DNA of 58,477 nucleotides from Acuticoccus sediminis (GTDB taxonomy: Bacteria > Pseudomonadota > Alphaproteobacteria > Rhizobiales > Amorphaceae): positions 1-58,477 of the forward strand of contig NZ_QHHQ01000014.1 of assembly GCF_003258595.1 (NCBI RefSeq). Reading direction: 5' to 3'. The notes below the pieces were generated by a model. It was not told the origin of the DNA and did not search any database. It was given only the letters and a program-made list of their open reading frames with translations. Position numbers and translations under genes: made by a program. How positions within the stretch are numbered: position 1 is the stretch's first letter; every line of letters begins with the position of its first letter. Positions 26,346 to 35,802 of the stretch are shown here, in pieces.

Positions 26346-27004
26346 TTCGGAAACTATTGATCCTTTCTGTCCTCGTTCTCGCAGGTGCCACTTTCACCGG
26401 CGCCACCTGGTACAACATGCGTCCCGAGCCTGTTTCCAAACTGACCAGCGTGCCGCCGAAGTTGGCTGAAGGGCTTATCCGGTCCCACTCTCCGAGTCTC
26501 GGTCCACAAGATGCCCCTGTCACTATCGTCGAGTTCTTTGATCCAGCTTGTGAAGCTTGTCGCGCGTTCTATCCAATCGTGAAGGACATCATGACGAAAG
26601 AGGGGGGCAGCGTTCGGCTGGTTCTCCGCTATACGCCGTTCCACCGCGGGGCCTCGGAGGAGGCAATCCGCGTTCTCGAAGCTGCGCGGATGCAAAATGC
26701 CTTTGAGCCTGTCCTTGAAGCGATCCTCCGAGAGCAGCCGAGATGGGCAACCCATGGGGCAGAAGCCACAGACGAACTCCTTCAGATCGCAGCAGCCGCC
26801 GGTCTGAATGTCGAACAGGCCCGCTCTCAGATGCTGTTCCCAGGCACAACCGGGATCATCAACCAAGATCGTGCTGATGTTGAGGCGATGGGGGTCAAGG
26901 GAACTCCAACCTTCTTCGTGAACGGAATCCGTCTCGATCCTTTCGGAGAGGACGAGCTTCGAGCGTTGGTGGCAAAGGAAATTAAAGCATCAGGCGGCTC
27001 GTAG
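26342..27004 (+). CDS. DsbA-like thiol oxidase
   Basis: This 220-aa exported thioredoxin-fold protein has an N-terminal membrane/signal segment, the active site CEAC in FFDPACEACRAFYP, a helical insert and the cis-Pro loop GVKGTPTFFVNG. It is the likely partner of the DsbB encoded just upstream. Start ATG 26342 overlaps the dsbB stop (ATGA); the longer open frame to 26231 overlaps dsbB. It may keep SCO and PCuAC thiols in the right state, which is inference. Confidence 0.9.
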   Translation: MIRKLLILSVLVLAGATFTGATWYNMRPEPVSKLTSVPPKLAEGLIRSHSPSLGPQDAPVTIVEFFDPACEACRAFYPIVKDIMTKEGGSVRLVLRYTPFHRGASEEAIRVLEAARMQNAFEPVLEAILREQPRWATHGAEATDELLQIAAAAGLNVEQARSQMLFPGTTGIINQDRADVEAMGVKGTPTFFVNGIRLDPFGEDELRALVAKEIKASGGS

Positions 27005-27498
27005 TGATGTTCAAACTATCCAAAGTAGAAATACTCCGAGGCATGCGGACAGCTGGATTCGCCGCAATCGCGCTGTTGCTCGCCCTGTCCAGCACGGCAT
27101 TCGCAGCATCGGACGATGTGTTCGTCGAAGACGCCTGGTCGCGCGCCTCGATTGGAACCAACCGGCCAGGCGTCGCCTATATGACGATCCGCAATGCCGG
27201 CGAGACGCCCGTCACCCTGATCGGGCTGACCTCGTCAATTGCGATGAGAGCAGAGGTGCACCGCACCGCAACGAACGAGCAGGGCGTCAGCTCCATGGAG
27301 CCGGCCGGTGACCTAACTATTGCACCTGGCACGATTTTGACACTTGCTCCGGGCGGCCTCCACGCGATGCTTATGAACTTGCAGGCGCCTATAAACAAAG
27401 GCGATCGCTTTAAACTAACGCTGAAATTTGCCGAGGGCGGCGAGGTAACGGTCGAAGTCGTGGCTCGTGGCATAGCAGCGCGAGGTCCTCGCGATTGA
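27004..27498 (+). CDS. PCu(A)C periplasmic copper chaperone
   Basis: This 164-aa DUF461/PCuAC protein has a signal peptide (cleavage near AFAAS, residue 34) and the copper-binding pattern of an early His (AEVHRT), a Met and the late GGLHAMLM motif. It delivers Cu(I) to the CuA centre together with SCO. Start GTG 27004 overlaps the previous stop; ATG 27007 is an equal alternative. Its stop shares one base with the next SCO gene's ATG at 27498. Confidence 0.9.
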   Translation: MMFKLSKVEILRGMRTAGFAAIALLLALSSTAFAASDDVFVEDAWSRASIGTNRPGVAYMTIRNAGETPVTLIGLTSSIAMRAEVHRTATNEQGVSSMEPAGDLTIAPGTILTLAPGGLHAMLMNLQAPINKGDRFKLTLKFAEGGEVTVEVVARGIAARGPRD

Positions 27499-28121
27499 TG
27501 CGGCGCCGGCACATCCTGAGGTATGGCTCTGCGACTGTCGCCTTGACGGCCCTGACGCTGTTCGCTGGATGGTGGCAGGTGGACGGACCGCCCACTCCTT
27601 CATCTCCTGGACCATTTCCGCTCCCTCTTGCCGAAATGACCTTCAAACTTGTTGATCACGAGGGCCAGAGCGTAGGTCCCCAATCGCTCGTCGGGCGGCC
27701 GACAATGGTGTTTTTTGGCTTCACCTATTGTCCAGACGTCTGCCCAACGACGTTGTCGGATATCACATCGTGGCTTGATGCGCTGGGTGAGGTGGCGGCG
27801 CAGTTAAACGTGATCTTTATCACCGTCGATCCGGCGCGCGATACCGTCGAAGTGCTGTCTCAGTATATAAAATATTTTCACGCGCAGATCCGAGGTTGGA
27901 CGGGATCTGCGGCGGAAATTTCTCGTGCCGCAAGGGACTTTCGCGTTTCATACGAAAAGGTTTCCAGGGATGGCGACGCCTATACCATGAACCATACAGC
28001 GAGTGTTTTCTTGTTTGATGCCGGTGGACGCTACATCAGCAATATAGATTATCATGAGTCGAGGGAGTTTGCCGTGCCAAAAATATTACGCGCGATAGAT
28101 ACCCAAAGCGATGCGAGTTGA
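27498..28121 (+). CDS. SCO1/SenC-type protein (copy 2)
   Basis: This 207-aa SCO protein has an N-terminal anchor (residues 10-28), a CPDVC copper motif near 75-79 and the conserved His in MNHTASVFLF. ATG 27498 shares one base with the PCuAC stop; a TTG one codon upstream is also in frame. Only about half of its residues match copy 1 by eye, so the two are distinct paralogues rather than a recent duplication. Confidence 0.9.
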   Translation: MRRRHILRYGSATVALTALTLFAGWWQVDGPPTPSSPGPFPLPLAEMTFKLVDHEGQSVGPQSLVGRPTMVFFGFTYCPDVCPTTLSDITSWLDALGEVAAQLNVIFITVDPARDTVEVLSQYIKYFHAQIRGWTGSAAEISRAARDFRVSYEKVSRDGDAYTMNHTASVFLFDAGGRYISNIDYHESREFAVPKILRAIDTQSDAS

Positions 28122-28650
28122 TGCGCCCCGGACGCGCGAAGTACGCATGCCTCTCCATATTAAAGCAAAAAAGTACAAAGTAACGTCTCTGCAGAGCGGA
28201 TTTTTAGTCGCCATTATTGTGTTATTCATTGATCAGGGCAGCAAGTTATTGGTGACCGCCCAAGCCGAAATTCTCCGAGGCGGCATGCCCATCTTTCCAG
28301 GATTGAATTTCGTTTTCATACAAAATGCGGGGGTAAGTTTTGGGTTATTTGGATTTGCCCCACATCTCGTCTTGATAATTTTTGGAATATTAATTTGTTG
28401 CATTCTTGTCATAATTATATACAAAAATAATGACTTGCACCATAACATATCTTGCGGAATGATTATTGGTGGTGCGCTAGGAAATATTATTGATCGAATT
28501 CGCCACGGCCGGGTCACGGATTTTATTGATGTATACGTAGGACAATTCCATTGGCCTTCGTTTAATATGGCCGACGTCTCCATCGTGACAGGAGCCATAA
28601 TTCTCTCTTTTGGAGAAATTTTCTTTAAACGCAAAGAGGCCACGCGATAA
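28111..28650 (+). CDS. lspA: Lipoprotein signal peptidase II
   Basis: This 179-aa aspartic membrane protease removes signal peptides of prolipoproteins. It has four membrane helices, and the two catalytic Asp regions are present: GNIIDRIRHGRVTDF and FNMADVSI. It begins inside the SCO gene's last codons; ATG 28147 is an alternative start. The gene is far AT-richer than its neighbours, pointing to separate origin. lspA genes also occur in heavy-metal operons such as pbr, and several proteins here are lipoproteins it could process. Confidence 0.92.
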   Translation: MRVDAPRTREVRMPLHIKAKKYKVTSLQSGFLVAIIVLFIDQGSKLLVTAQAEILRGGMPIFPGLNFVFIQNAGVSFGLFGFAPHLVLIIFGILICCILVIIIYKNNDLHHNISCGMIIGGALGNIIDRIRHGRVTDFIDVYVGQFHWPSFNMADVSIVTGAIILSFGEIFFKRKEATR

Positions 28651-28699
28651 TTTAGTCCGCCGCATTGCATTTGGTGTGCTCGATTTAGTCTTGCCAATA

Positions 28700-29956
28700 T
28701 CAGTCCCTGAACAGGGGGATCGGAACGCCGAAGGTGTCGGCGAGCAGAACGAAATTTAGCCCCAGCACCATGGTTGCACCGGCATAAGCGAGCATGCGGG
28801 TCATCGGCCCCGCCGCATATGGCCCCATGAGATCGCGACGTGATGTGAAGACGATCAGCGCAACCATGGGCACCGGCAAGGCAATCGACAGCACCACCTG
28901 TGACAGCACCAGCGCTTCGGTCGCGTTGTAGCCCAGCGCGACCACGCCAAAGGCGGGTACCATGGTCACGAGTCGGCGCAGCCAGATCGGCACTCGTACA
29001 TGCAGGAACCCCTGCATGATAAGCTGCCCCGCCATTGTCCCGACCACCGAGCTCGATATCCCCGAGGTGACCAGCGAGACCAGAAACACCGACGCCGCCG
29101 CGGCACCCAGCAGCGGGGTCAGTGTCCGGTAGGCCGTTTCGATCTCGGCGACATCGCTGTGGCCCTGGTGAAAGGCGCTCGCCGCCATCATCACCATCGC
29201 CATGTTCACCATGCCAGCGATGGCCAGCGCGATCATCACCTCGATATTGGAATAGCGGAGCACCTTGCCGCGATCCTCTTCATTGCGGATCAGGGCGCGG
29301 GTCTGGGTCAGACCGGAATGCAAATAGATCGCGTGCGGCATCACCGTTGCGCCGATGATCCCCACCGCGATGGTTAGGGCGGCGGCGTCAGGCAGGGTCG
29401 GCGTCACCAGACCAGCCGCCGCAGCACTCCAGTCGACCGGCGCGATCGAGAGTTGGATGAGGTAACAGAGCCCGATGATGGCGACCATCGTCCCGATGAT
29501 CAGCTCCATCGGCCGGAAGCCGTGCCGCTCGAAGATCAGAATGCCATAGGTGACGATGGCGGTTGCGACCATACCCCAGATCAGTGGTAGGCTGAAGATC
29601 AGCGACAGGCCGATCGCCCCCCCCAGGAACTCGGCGAGATCAGTCGCCATGGCCGCGACTTCACTGACGCACCACATGACCCAGACAACGGGCTTGGGAA
29701 ACTGATCGCGCGACATCTCAGCAAGGTTCTTGCCCGTCACGATGCCGAGCCGGGCCGACAGCGCCTGAAACAGCATCGCGATGAGATTGGCGAGCAGCAC
29801 CACCCACAGGAGCTGGTAGCCGTAGCCCGATCCCGCCTGAATGTTCGTCGCATAGTTGCCGGGGTCCATGTAGGCGATGGAAGCGATCACGGCCGGACCC
29901 GCAAAAAGAAGCTTGCCCGAAAGACCGCGGCGTTGGCCGGATAGGACGGCGGACAT
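28700..29956 (-). CDS. mntH: Nramp-family Mn2+/Fe2+ transporter MntH
   Basis: This 418-aa proton-coupled divalent metal importer has 11 membrane helices and the Nramp metal motif DPGNYATNIQAG near the N-terminus. The MPHAIYLHSG motif lies in helix 6. I prefer ATG 29956 to the open frame's start at 30016, because 30016 lies inside the -10 element of the predicted promoter. It is divergent to mntR, with an MntR-type operator between. Confidence 0.93.
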   Translation of the reverse strand: MSAVLSGQRRGLSGKLLFAGPAVIASIAYMDPGNYATNIQAGSGYGYQLLWVVLLANLIAMLFQALSARLGIVTGKNLAEMSRDQFPKPVVWVMWCVSEVAAMATDLAEFLGGAIGLSLIFSLPLIWGMVATAIVTYGILIFERHGFRPMELIIGTMVAIIGLCYLIQLSIAPVDWSAAAAGLVTPTLPDAAALTIAVGIIGATVMPHAIYLHSGLTQTRALIRNEEDRGKVLRYSNIEVMIALAIAGMVNMAMVMMAASAFHQGHSDVAEIETAYRTLTPLLGAAAASVFLVSLVTSGISSSVVGTMAGQLIMQGFLHVRVPIWLRRLVTMVPAFGVVALGYNATEALVLSQVVLSIALPVPMVALIVFTSRRDLMGPYAAGPMTRMLAYAGATMVLGLNFVLLADTFGVPIPLFRD

Positions 29957-30015
29957 TCCCGAGCGAGTGCGTTCTGTGCTGATCAACGCGGCACTCCGAG
30001 TTTTGCGACATACCA

Positions 30016-30051
30016 TTTATAGCCTATGCTATACTTCCTGCAATAGGCTAT
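30016..30051 (-). promoter_or_regulatory. mntH promoter with MntR-type operator
   Basis: On the - strand: TTGCAG as -35, a 16-base spacer, then TATAAA (30021-30016) as -10. Inside lies ATAGC-N4-GCTAT (30019-30032), the half-sites known from the enterobacterial mntH operator. A wider 9-bp inverted repeat pairs ATAGCCTAT (30019-30027) with ATAGGCTAT (30043-30051). MntR with Mn2+ would block the polymerase. Confidence 0.75.
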
Positions 30052-30175
30052 TTTCGCCAACCAGATTCGCATGCGTCGGGAATGAAATTAAGCCTCGGCT
30101 ATCTTATGGATCTCCTACTCGGTATGGTACCGCTGCGATTGAATCTCTGCCGGACCTCGATCTGGAAGTGCAGCT

Positions 30176-30613
30176 ATGGACGAAGCGAACACTGAGGCAC
30201 TGGAAGCACCTCCTTCGGAGGAGGCCAGCCGTTTTGCCCGTGCGCGTGCGGCCCAGGCCAAAGCCGTCCTAGAGGATTACGTTGAGATGATCGGGGATCT
30301 CATTGCGACTCATGGAGAGGCGAGGGTCGCCGATATCGCGGAACGCATGGGAGTGGCGCAACCGACAGCCACCAAGGCGGTGACCCGACTCAAGCGAGAA
30401 GGATTTGCCACCTCGAAGCCCTATCGAGGCGTATTCCTCACACCGAAAGGGTCAGAGTTGGCTGACTATGTGCGCACTCGACATCGCACCGTGGTGGCCC
30501 TACTCATCGCCGTAGGCGTGCCGAGGGACATTGCCGAAGCCGATGCCGAAGGGATCGAGCACCACGTTTCCAGTCGGACCCTGGCGGCATTCGAAGCATT
30601 CGTTGCACGATAA
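30176..30613 (+). CDS. mntR: DtxR-family manganese regulator MntR
   Basis: This 145-aa protein has a winged helix (ATHGEARVADIAERMGVAQPTATKAVTRLKREG) followed by the dimer and metal-binding helices with VRTRHRTVV and AEGIEHHVS. MntR represses mntH when Mn2+ is plentiful. The protein has a 17-residue acidic N-terminal extension before the usual start. It is divergently transcribed from mntH. Confidence 0.92.
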   Translation: MDEANTEALEAPPSEEASRFARARAAQAKAVLEDYVEMIGDLIATHGEARVADIAERMGVAQPTATKAVTRLKREGFATSKPYRGVFLTPKGSELADYVRTRHRTVVALLIAVGVPRDIAEADAEGIEHHVSSRTLAAFEAFVAR

Positions 30614-30723
30614 GCTGCCGACGAAACTCATCCCAGTGGCTAAGTCTCCCAGAGGCATTTTAGTGACTCGCCAAGCATGAACTGCCGAGACGCCGCGTGC
30701 CGGCGGTTTCTCACGGTGGGCTC

Positions 30724-30754
30724 TTGAAGCTCAAGTCGCTGTAGGAATTACCTT
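30724..30754 (+). promoter_or_regulatory. MerR-type promoter of the P1B-ATPase gene
   Basis: TTGAAG (30724-30729), a 19-base spacer CTCAAG-TC-GCTGTAGGAAT, then TACCTT (30749-30754). It matches the other MerR-type sites on this plasmid and lies 35 bases before the ATPase start. Confidence 0.72.
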
Positions 30755-30789
30755 GTGGGCTCAACCAGTCAGCCAGCTAGGACCTACAG

Positions 30790-33150
30790 ATGTCCGATTG
30801 CACCCATCGCCATGATCATGGTCACGTCCATGATCACCCGCATCGTGATCAGAAAGAGGTCGGCTGTTGTGGCGACGGAACCACGTGCAGCGTCCCGATA
30901 GCATCCTCATCGTCGACAGGCGCGGGTCGAAGCTTTCGCGTCAGCGGACTAGATTGCGCCGAGGAAGTCGCCATCCTGAACAAGGCGGTTGGCCCCGAGG
31001 TCGGCGGCACCGACCATCTGGCCTTCGACGTGCTGAACGGCCGGATGATCATCTTGGAAGGAGCACGGTCGGTTCCGGACGATCGTATCGTTGAGATCGT
31101 TGCCGAGACCGGGATGAGCGCCGAGCTTTGGGACGACGACAGCGCTGCCGCGGACCAAGTGGCTCATCTCGGTCGTCAACGGCAGTTCACGTTGCTGAGT
31201 GGCGTATTCTGGAGCGCTGGCTTGCTCTGGCACATATTGGAGACTGGCCTCTCGGGGGCGCTCAGTCTCTTTGCCGGACATGGGGAAGAGCCGATGCCGG
31301 TCCCCGAGGCCGGACTATTCGCGCTCGCAATCCTGTTCGGTGTCTGGCTCGTCGCCCCGAAAGCCTGGTCGTCGGCGCGGCGGCTTTCTCCCGACATGAA
31401 CCTCCTCATGGTCGTCGCGATCGCCGGCGCTATCGGGCTCGGCGAATTCTTCGAGGCGGCGACGGTCGCCTTCTTTTTCTGCCTGTCCCTCTACCTGGAG
31501 AGTTGGAGCGTGGGACGGGCGCGCCGTGCAGTCGCGGCCCTCCTCGATTTAGCCCCGCCGACCGTACGGGTGATCCGGCCCGACGGCAGCGAGGCAACGG
31601 TTCCCGCAGAGGACGTGCGTATCGGAGACCAGTTCGTGGTGCGCGGCGGCGACCGCATTCCGCTCGACGGCGAGGTGACGGCGGGCGCCGGTGCGGTCGA
31701 TCAGTCACCGATCACCGGCGAGAGCGCTCTCATTCCCAAGGAGCCGGGCGACGAGGTCTACGCCGGCACCATCAATGGCGAGGGAAGCCTCACGGTACGC
31801 GCGACCAAAGCGGCATCGGACACGATGCTGTCCAAGATCATCCGCATGGTCGGTGACGCCCAGGCGCGCCGCGCGCCGGTGGAGCAGTGGGTGGCGAAGT
31901 TCGCGCGCGTCTACACGCCGGCGGTTTTGGCTCTCGCGGTCCTTTTGGCGGTCCTGCCCCCGCTACTCTTCGGCGAGGCATGGGTGACCTGGTTCTACAA
32001 CGCGCTGGTGCTTCTAGTGATCGCCTGTCCCTGCGCGCTAGTAATCTCGACACCCGTCTCGATCGTCGCAGCCCTTGCGTCCGCGGCGCGCGCGGGTGTG
32101 CTGGTCAAGGGTGGCGCTTATGTGGAGGCGCCGGGGCGGACGACGGCCATCGCGATGGACAAGACCGGCACCATCACCATGGGCGAACCCGAGGTGACCG
32201 CTGTCCACCCCCTACGGGAACGGAGCGAACGGGACCTCCTGTCGCGAGCGGCCGCCCTCGAGGCGCGTTCCTCGCATCCGCTTGCGCGCGCCATCCTCGC
32301 TCGCTCGGAGCGTGATGGCATCCCCGCGATTGTCGCCGAGGACACCCGCACCATCCCAGGCCGGGGCTTGGAGGGGCGCTTCGACGGACAAGCGATCTGG
32401 CTCGGATCCGATCGATTTGCGTCCGAACGAGGGTTCGCCGACGCGATCCCAGCAGGCCTCAAGTCCGAAATCGAAGAAAAAGGAAACACGCTCGTCGTGG
32501 TCGGTGACGAGATGGGCGTCATCGGTGTCCTCGAGCTACGCGATCGCATCCGGCCGGATGCGGGGGCGATCATCGCCAAGCTCCGTGCACAGGGTGTCGG
32601 CACGATCGCGATGCTCACCGGCGACAACGCCAATACCGCGCACGCGGTCGCGGCCGAGGTGGGCATCGATCCGGCCTGCGTCTGGGCCGAGCTGTTGCCC
32701 GAGGACAAGGTGATCGCCGTGGAGGAACTGGTCGCCACCCATAACGTGGTCGCTATGATCGGGGACGGTGTCAACGACGCGCCGGCAATGGCACGCGCAC
32801 ACTACGGTATCGCAATGGGTGTTGTCGGCTCAGATGCGGCGATCGAGGTCGCCGACATTGCGCTGATGACCGACGACGTCAGCAAAATTCCATGGCTGAT
32901 CGACCATTCGCGCCACACGATGCGCATTATTCGCGAGAATATCGGTATTTCGCTTGCGACCAAGGCCGCCTTCGTCGGCTTGACGGCGTTCGGTATTGCA
33001 TCGATGTGGGGTGCGATTGCCGCAGATGTGGGGGTCTCGCTGTTGGTCGTCGCCAACTCGTTGAGGCTTCTGAACCCCCGCAAGCCCGTGACGTCAATAG
33101 AGCGGTCGTCCCCCTCGATCTCGACCTCGCCCGCCGTGCCCGGGAAGTGA
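30790..33150 (+). CDS. P1B-type heavy-metal ATPase (Zn/Cd/Pb exporter)
   Basis: This 786-aa pump has a His-rich N-terminus (about 10 His in the first 20 residues) with a CC pair, then an HMA-like domain with GLDCAEEVAIL, the DCAEE form seen in Zn/Cd/Pb ATPases. The transport motif CPC is near residue 411. The phosphorylation Asp in DKTGT is near 457, SSHPLARAI near 495 and GDGVNDAP near 658. All catalytic motifs are intact. It exports metal to the periplasm and is controlled by a MerR-type promoter. Confidence 0.93.
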   Translation: MSDCTHRHDHGHVHDHPHRDQKEVGCCGDGTTCSVPIASSSSTGAGRSFRVSGLDCAEEVAILNKAVGPEVGGTDHLAFDVLNGRMIILEGARSVPDDRIVEIVAETGMSAELWDDDSAAADQVAHLGRQRQFTLLSGVFWSAGLLWHILETGLSGALSLFAGHGEEPMPVPEAGLFALAILFGVWLVAPKAWSSARRLSPDMNLLMVVAIAGAIGLGEFFEAATVAFFFCLSLYLESWSVGRARRAVAALLDLAPPTVRVIRPDGSEATVPAEDVRIGDQFVVRGGDRIPLDGEVTAGAGAVDQSPITGESALIPKEPGDEVYAGTINGEGSLTVRATKAASDTMLSKIIRMVGDAQARRAPVEQWVAKFARVYTPAVLALAVLLAVLPPLLFGEAWVTWFYNALVLLVIACPCALVISTPVSIVAALASAARAGVLVKGGAYVEAPGRTTAIAMDKTGTITMGEPEVTAVHPLRERSERDLLSRAAALEARSSHPLARAILARSERDGIPAIVAEDTRTIPGRGLEGRFDGQAIWLGSDRFASERGFADAIPAGLKSEIEEKGNTLVVVGDEMGVIGVLELRDRIRPDAGAIIAKLRAQGVGTIAMLTGDNANTAHAVAAEVGIDPACVWAELLPEDKVIAVEELVATHNVVAMIGDGVNDAPAMARAHYGIAMGVVGSDAAIEVADIALMTDDVSKIPWLIDHSRHTMRIIRENIGISLATKAAFVGLTAFGIASMWGAIAADVGVSLLVVANSLRLLNPRKPVTSIERSSPSISTSPAVPGK

Positions 33151-33183
33151 CCGACCTGACATGCTTCAACCGGCACCCGAATG

Positions 33184-34188
33184 CTACATCAGCGTTACGA
33201 CGCAGATCGCGGTGATCAAGACGACTGCGAACATCGAGAAGGCGGCCAAGCCAAGCGTCTGACCCATTCGGCGATTGGGTTGCTCCACCTTCATCCAGAG
33301 CTCTTCGGCCGTCTCCGGAAATTCGAGCGCGGCACTGTTTGATCCGCTGCGCAACGAGTAGCGCATTGCCCAACGCCGTTCTTCAGCGCGATTCCAACCC
33401 ATGAATGCGATCATGATCGCCGCGAGCATAATGAGAGAAGATGGAACCCATATGATGTAACCACCGAGCGACTCATCAGTCATCGCAGACCAACCATAAA
33501 GGCGGCCTGTAACATCGTAGGCGGGATAAAGGACGACTTCCTTTAATGTCGTCAGCGAACCCAGCAATATGTTCGAGATGATGGCGCAGAACAACAACAG
33601 GATCCGTCCGGCCTGTGGCGGACCTTCTGGAGCGTCGCGCCGATCGAGCACCACGGCGAAGAAATTCAGTCCAGCGAGGATCATCCCAACGTGCGCCAGG
33701 ATGAGGAACAGTGGCTTGTCGAGCGCGGCATTGTGCACGGCAGGCAGCTGCCAAATGTAGAGCGCCGCGACCAGCAGGCCCAAGGCCATCGGCAAAGTGG
33801 TGCAGAGCCCGGCAAGCCGCGCCACCATCGGGCGCCGCCCCACGATGATCAGCCATCGGCGCAGCCCGGACGGCAGGCCGGCGCGCAGGACCGGCCAGGG
33901 ATAGGCGATTACGATAAGCAACGGACCTATCAGCCGGACCAGCAGATGCTGCACCTGGTGCAGGGTAAAGAGCCTCGCCGCGGCGGGCGCGATCGGGGCG
34001 TCGAGCGCAACGGCGAGGCTCAGGAGCCCCGCGACGAACAGGGCGTGTCGGAACGCCCTGACCGGCTCGCCGACGAGGTGCAGCTGACGCAGCCCCCGCA
34101 GGTAGGCGATCGCCGCAAGACCGATCAACAGGAGGGCGACAGGCGAAAGCGCCGCCCCCAACGGATCGGCGTGGAGCAGAGCATTCAT
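33184..34188 (-). CDS. CtaG-like cytochrome c oxidase assembly protein (copy 1)
   Basis: This 334-aa protein has about eight membrane helices and the pattern of the caa3-type CtaG family (LHQVQHLLVRLIGPLLIV with two His, then HVGMILAGLNFF). These integral proteins help copper delivery to cytochrome oxidase. It shares a 53-base divergent gap with copy 2, which has the same HxxxH pattern. Converges with the ATPase gene (33-base gap). Confidence 0.8.
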   Translation of the reverse strand: MNALLHADPLGAALSPVALLLIGLAAIAYLRGLRQLHLVGEPVRAFRHALFVAGLLSLAVALDAPIAPAAARLFTLHQVQHLLVRLIGPLLIVIAYPWPVLRAGLPSGLRRWLIIVGRRPMVARLAGLCTTLPMALGLLVAALYIWQLPAVHNAALDKPLFLILAHVGMILAGLNFFAVVLDRRDAPEGPPQAGRILLLFCAIISNILLGSLTTLKEVVLYPAYDVTGRLYGWSAMTDESLGGYIIWVPSSLIMLAAIMIAFMGWNRAEERRWAMRYSLRSGSNSAALEFPETAEELWMKVEQPNRRMGQTLGLAAFSMFAVVLITAICVVTLM

Positions 34189-34241
34189 CGCCTTCCTTCC
34201 CCTCTCCGCCGCGCTCTTCCTGCCGAGAGAGCATCCACCGC

Positions 34242-35150
34242 GTGACCAGCGTCATGGGCAGGTTGCCGGGACGCACCCGCGGATGGCCTGGCTGCGCGGT
34301 GCTGTTTCTGATTGGCGCGGCACTGTGGGCGGTCTCGACCTACGTGCCGTCGCGAATGCCGGCGTGGGGGCCCTACGAATTCTCGTGGCCTATCTGGCTC
34401 GCCGTCACGCTGTCCGGCCTCTGGTTTCAGCGCGGTCTGTCCCGCCTCGCTCCCGTGGACCGGCCTGGCCCCTGGCGCCGGATCGCCTTCTGGGCGGGCC
34501 TCGCGCTGATCTACGGCGTCACGCAGACCGGATTCGAATACCTTGCCCAACGGATGTTCTTCATCAACCGGCTGCAGCACGTGGCGATGCACCACGTCGG
34601 CCCGGTTTTGCTGGCATTGAGCGCGGGCGGGCCCGCCATCCTGGCCGGCGCACCGGGCTGGGTGCGTCGGGCATGCGACAGCGCTCCCGCAACTCTCTTC
34701 ATGGCTTTTGTCCAGCAGCCGCTCGTGGCCGCGTTCCTCTTCGTGGGTCTGTTCTGGCTCTGGCTGATTCCGCCTGTGCATTTTGCCGCGATGATCGACC
34801 CCGGCCTGTATCAGGTCATGAACTGGTCCATGGCGGTCGATGGCGTCCTCTTTTGGGCGCTCGTGCTCGACACGCGCGTCTCGCCACCCGCGCGGGTCGG
34901 GTTCGGTGTCAGGGTCGTGCTCGCGGTCGCGGTCATGTTCCCGCAGATTGTGCTTGGCGCGCTGATCAGCTTTGCCACCAAGGATCTCTTTCCATACTAC
35001 GCCTTCTGCGGGAGGTATTTCCCCGACATTGACGCTCTTACAGATCAGCAGATCGGCGGTCTGGTGATCTGGATACCGCCTGCGATGATGAGCGTCTTGG
35101 CGCTGCTTCTTGTCCTCAACAATATGCGTCGCGCAGGGGCAGATATCTAG
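34242..35150 (+). CDS. CtaG-like cytochrome c oxidase assembly protein (copy 2)
   Basis: This 302-aa integral membrane protein of the same DUF1404/CtaG class has seven or eight helices. LQHVAMHHVGPVLLAL has the conserved His cluster, and PPVHFAAMIDPGLYQVMNW lies in the middle. Its sequence differs widely from copy 1, so they are old paralogues. The start is just downstream of the divergent copy 1 gene. Confidence 0.8.
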   Translation: MTSVMGRLPGRTRGWPGCAVLFLIGAALWAVSTYVPSRMPAWGPYEFSWPIWLAVTLSGLWFQRGLSRLAPVDRPGPWRRIAFWAGLALIYGVTQTGFEYLAQRMFFINRLQHVAMHHVGPVLLALSAGGPAILAGAPGWVRRACDSAPATLFMAFVQQPLVAAFLFVGLFWLWLIPPVHFAAMIDPGLYQVMNWSMAVDGVLFWALVLDTRVSPPARVGFGVRVVLAVAVMFPQIVLGALISFATKDLFPYYAFCGRYFPDIDALTDQQIGGLVIWIPPAMMSVLALLLVLNNMRRAGADI

Positions 35151-35172
35151 GCGCAGTCGCATCCTCTTCGCC

Positions 35173-35802
35173 TTATGCATCTGCGATCAGGCGTTCGATG
35201 TCGCGGGTCGCTGCAGCGATATCCGCATCGGCCGTCTCAAATGACGGCCATATCAGCCGCGCCTCCCCCTCGGCGTCGAAGACGTAGATCGACTTGCCGT
35301 GCGACACTTCGTAGTTCGCGTCGCCGGGGACATGATCAGCAATCTTGTACGTCACGCGCAGCCGCCGCGTCAGCTTGATGAGCTGATCATCGGTACCGCG
35401 CAGTGCCGTCGCCCGCTCGGTGAAATTCTCAACGTAGCGAACAAGTTGCTCCAGCGTGTCCCGCTCCGGGTCGACTGTCACGAATAGGATCGAAAGACGT
35501 CCGGCATTTTCCCCGAGACTTTGAGTCAGCGCCGTCAGATTTGCTAGGGTCATGGGGCAGACATCCGGGCAGAACGTGTACCCAAAGAACAGTGCGACGA
35601 TTTCTCCGCGAAAGTCCGTTTGCTTGACGATCTGCCCATCTGACGCACGAGTTAGCGTGAAATCCAGGTCCGGCATCGAGCCGGAGACGTCCGTTCCATA
35701 CCAGTTTTGGGCGTCGCATCCGGCAAGGGAGATCGCCAGCAGAACCTTGGCGCCAAAGCCCAAAGCCGTGCGGCGACTCAACGGCCGTTCAATAGGGACC
35801 AT
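35173..35802 (-). CDS. SCO1/SenC-type lipoprotein (copy 3)
   Basis: This 209-aa protein has a twin-Arg signal with a lipobox (AISLAGC). The SCO site CPDVC follows near residue 80 and the conserved His lies in SHGKSIYVF. It is the third SCO paralogue on the plasmid and the only one with a lipoprotein anchor. It overlaps the small membrane protein gene by 14 bases and so shares its MerR-type promoter. Confidence 0.9.
   Translation of the reverse strand: MVPIERPLSRRTALGFGAKVLLAISLAGCDAQNWYGTDVSGSMPDLDFTLTRASDGQIVKQTDFRGEIVALFFGYTFCPDVCPMTLANLTALTQSLGENAGRLSILFVTVDPERDTLEQLVRYVENFTERATALRGTDDQLIKLTRRLRVTYKIADHVPGDANYEVSHGKSIYVFDAEGEARLIWPSFETADADIAAATRDIERLIADA

Noticed and set aside
29957-30016. 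Upstream start of mntH
   Set aside because: It lies in the -10 of the predicted promoter, so it would not be transcribed.
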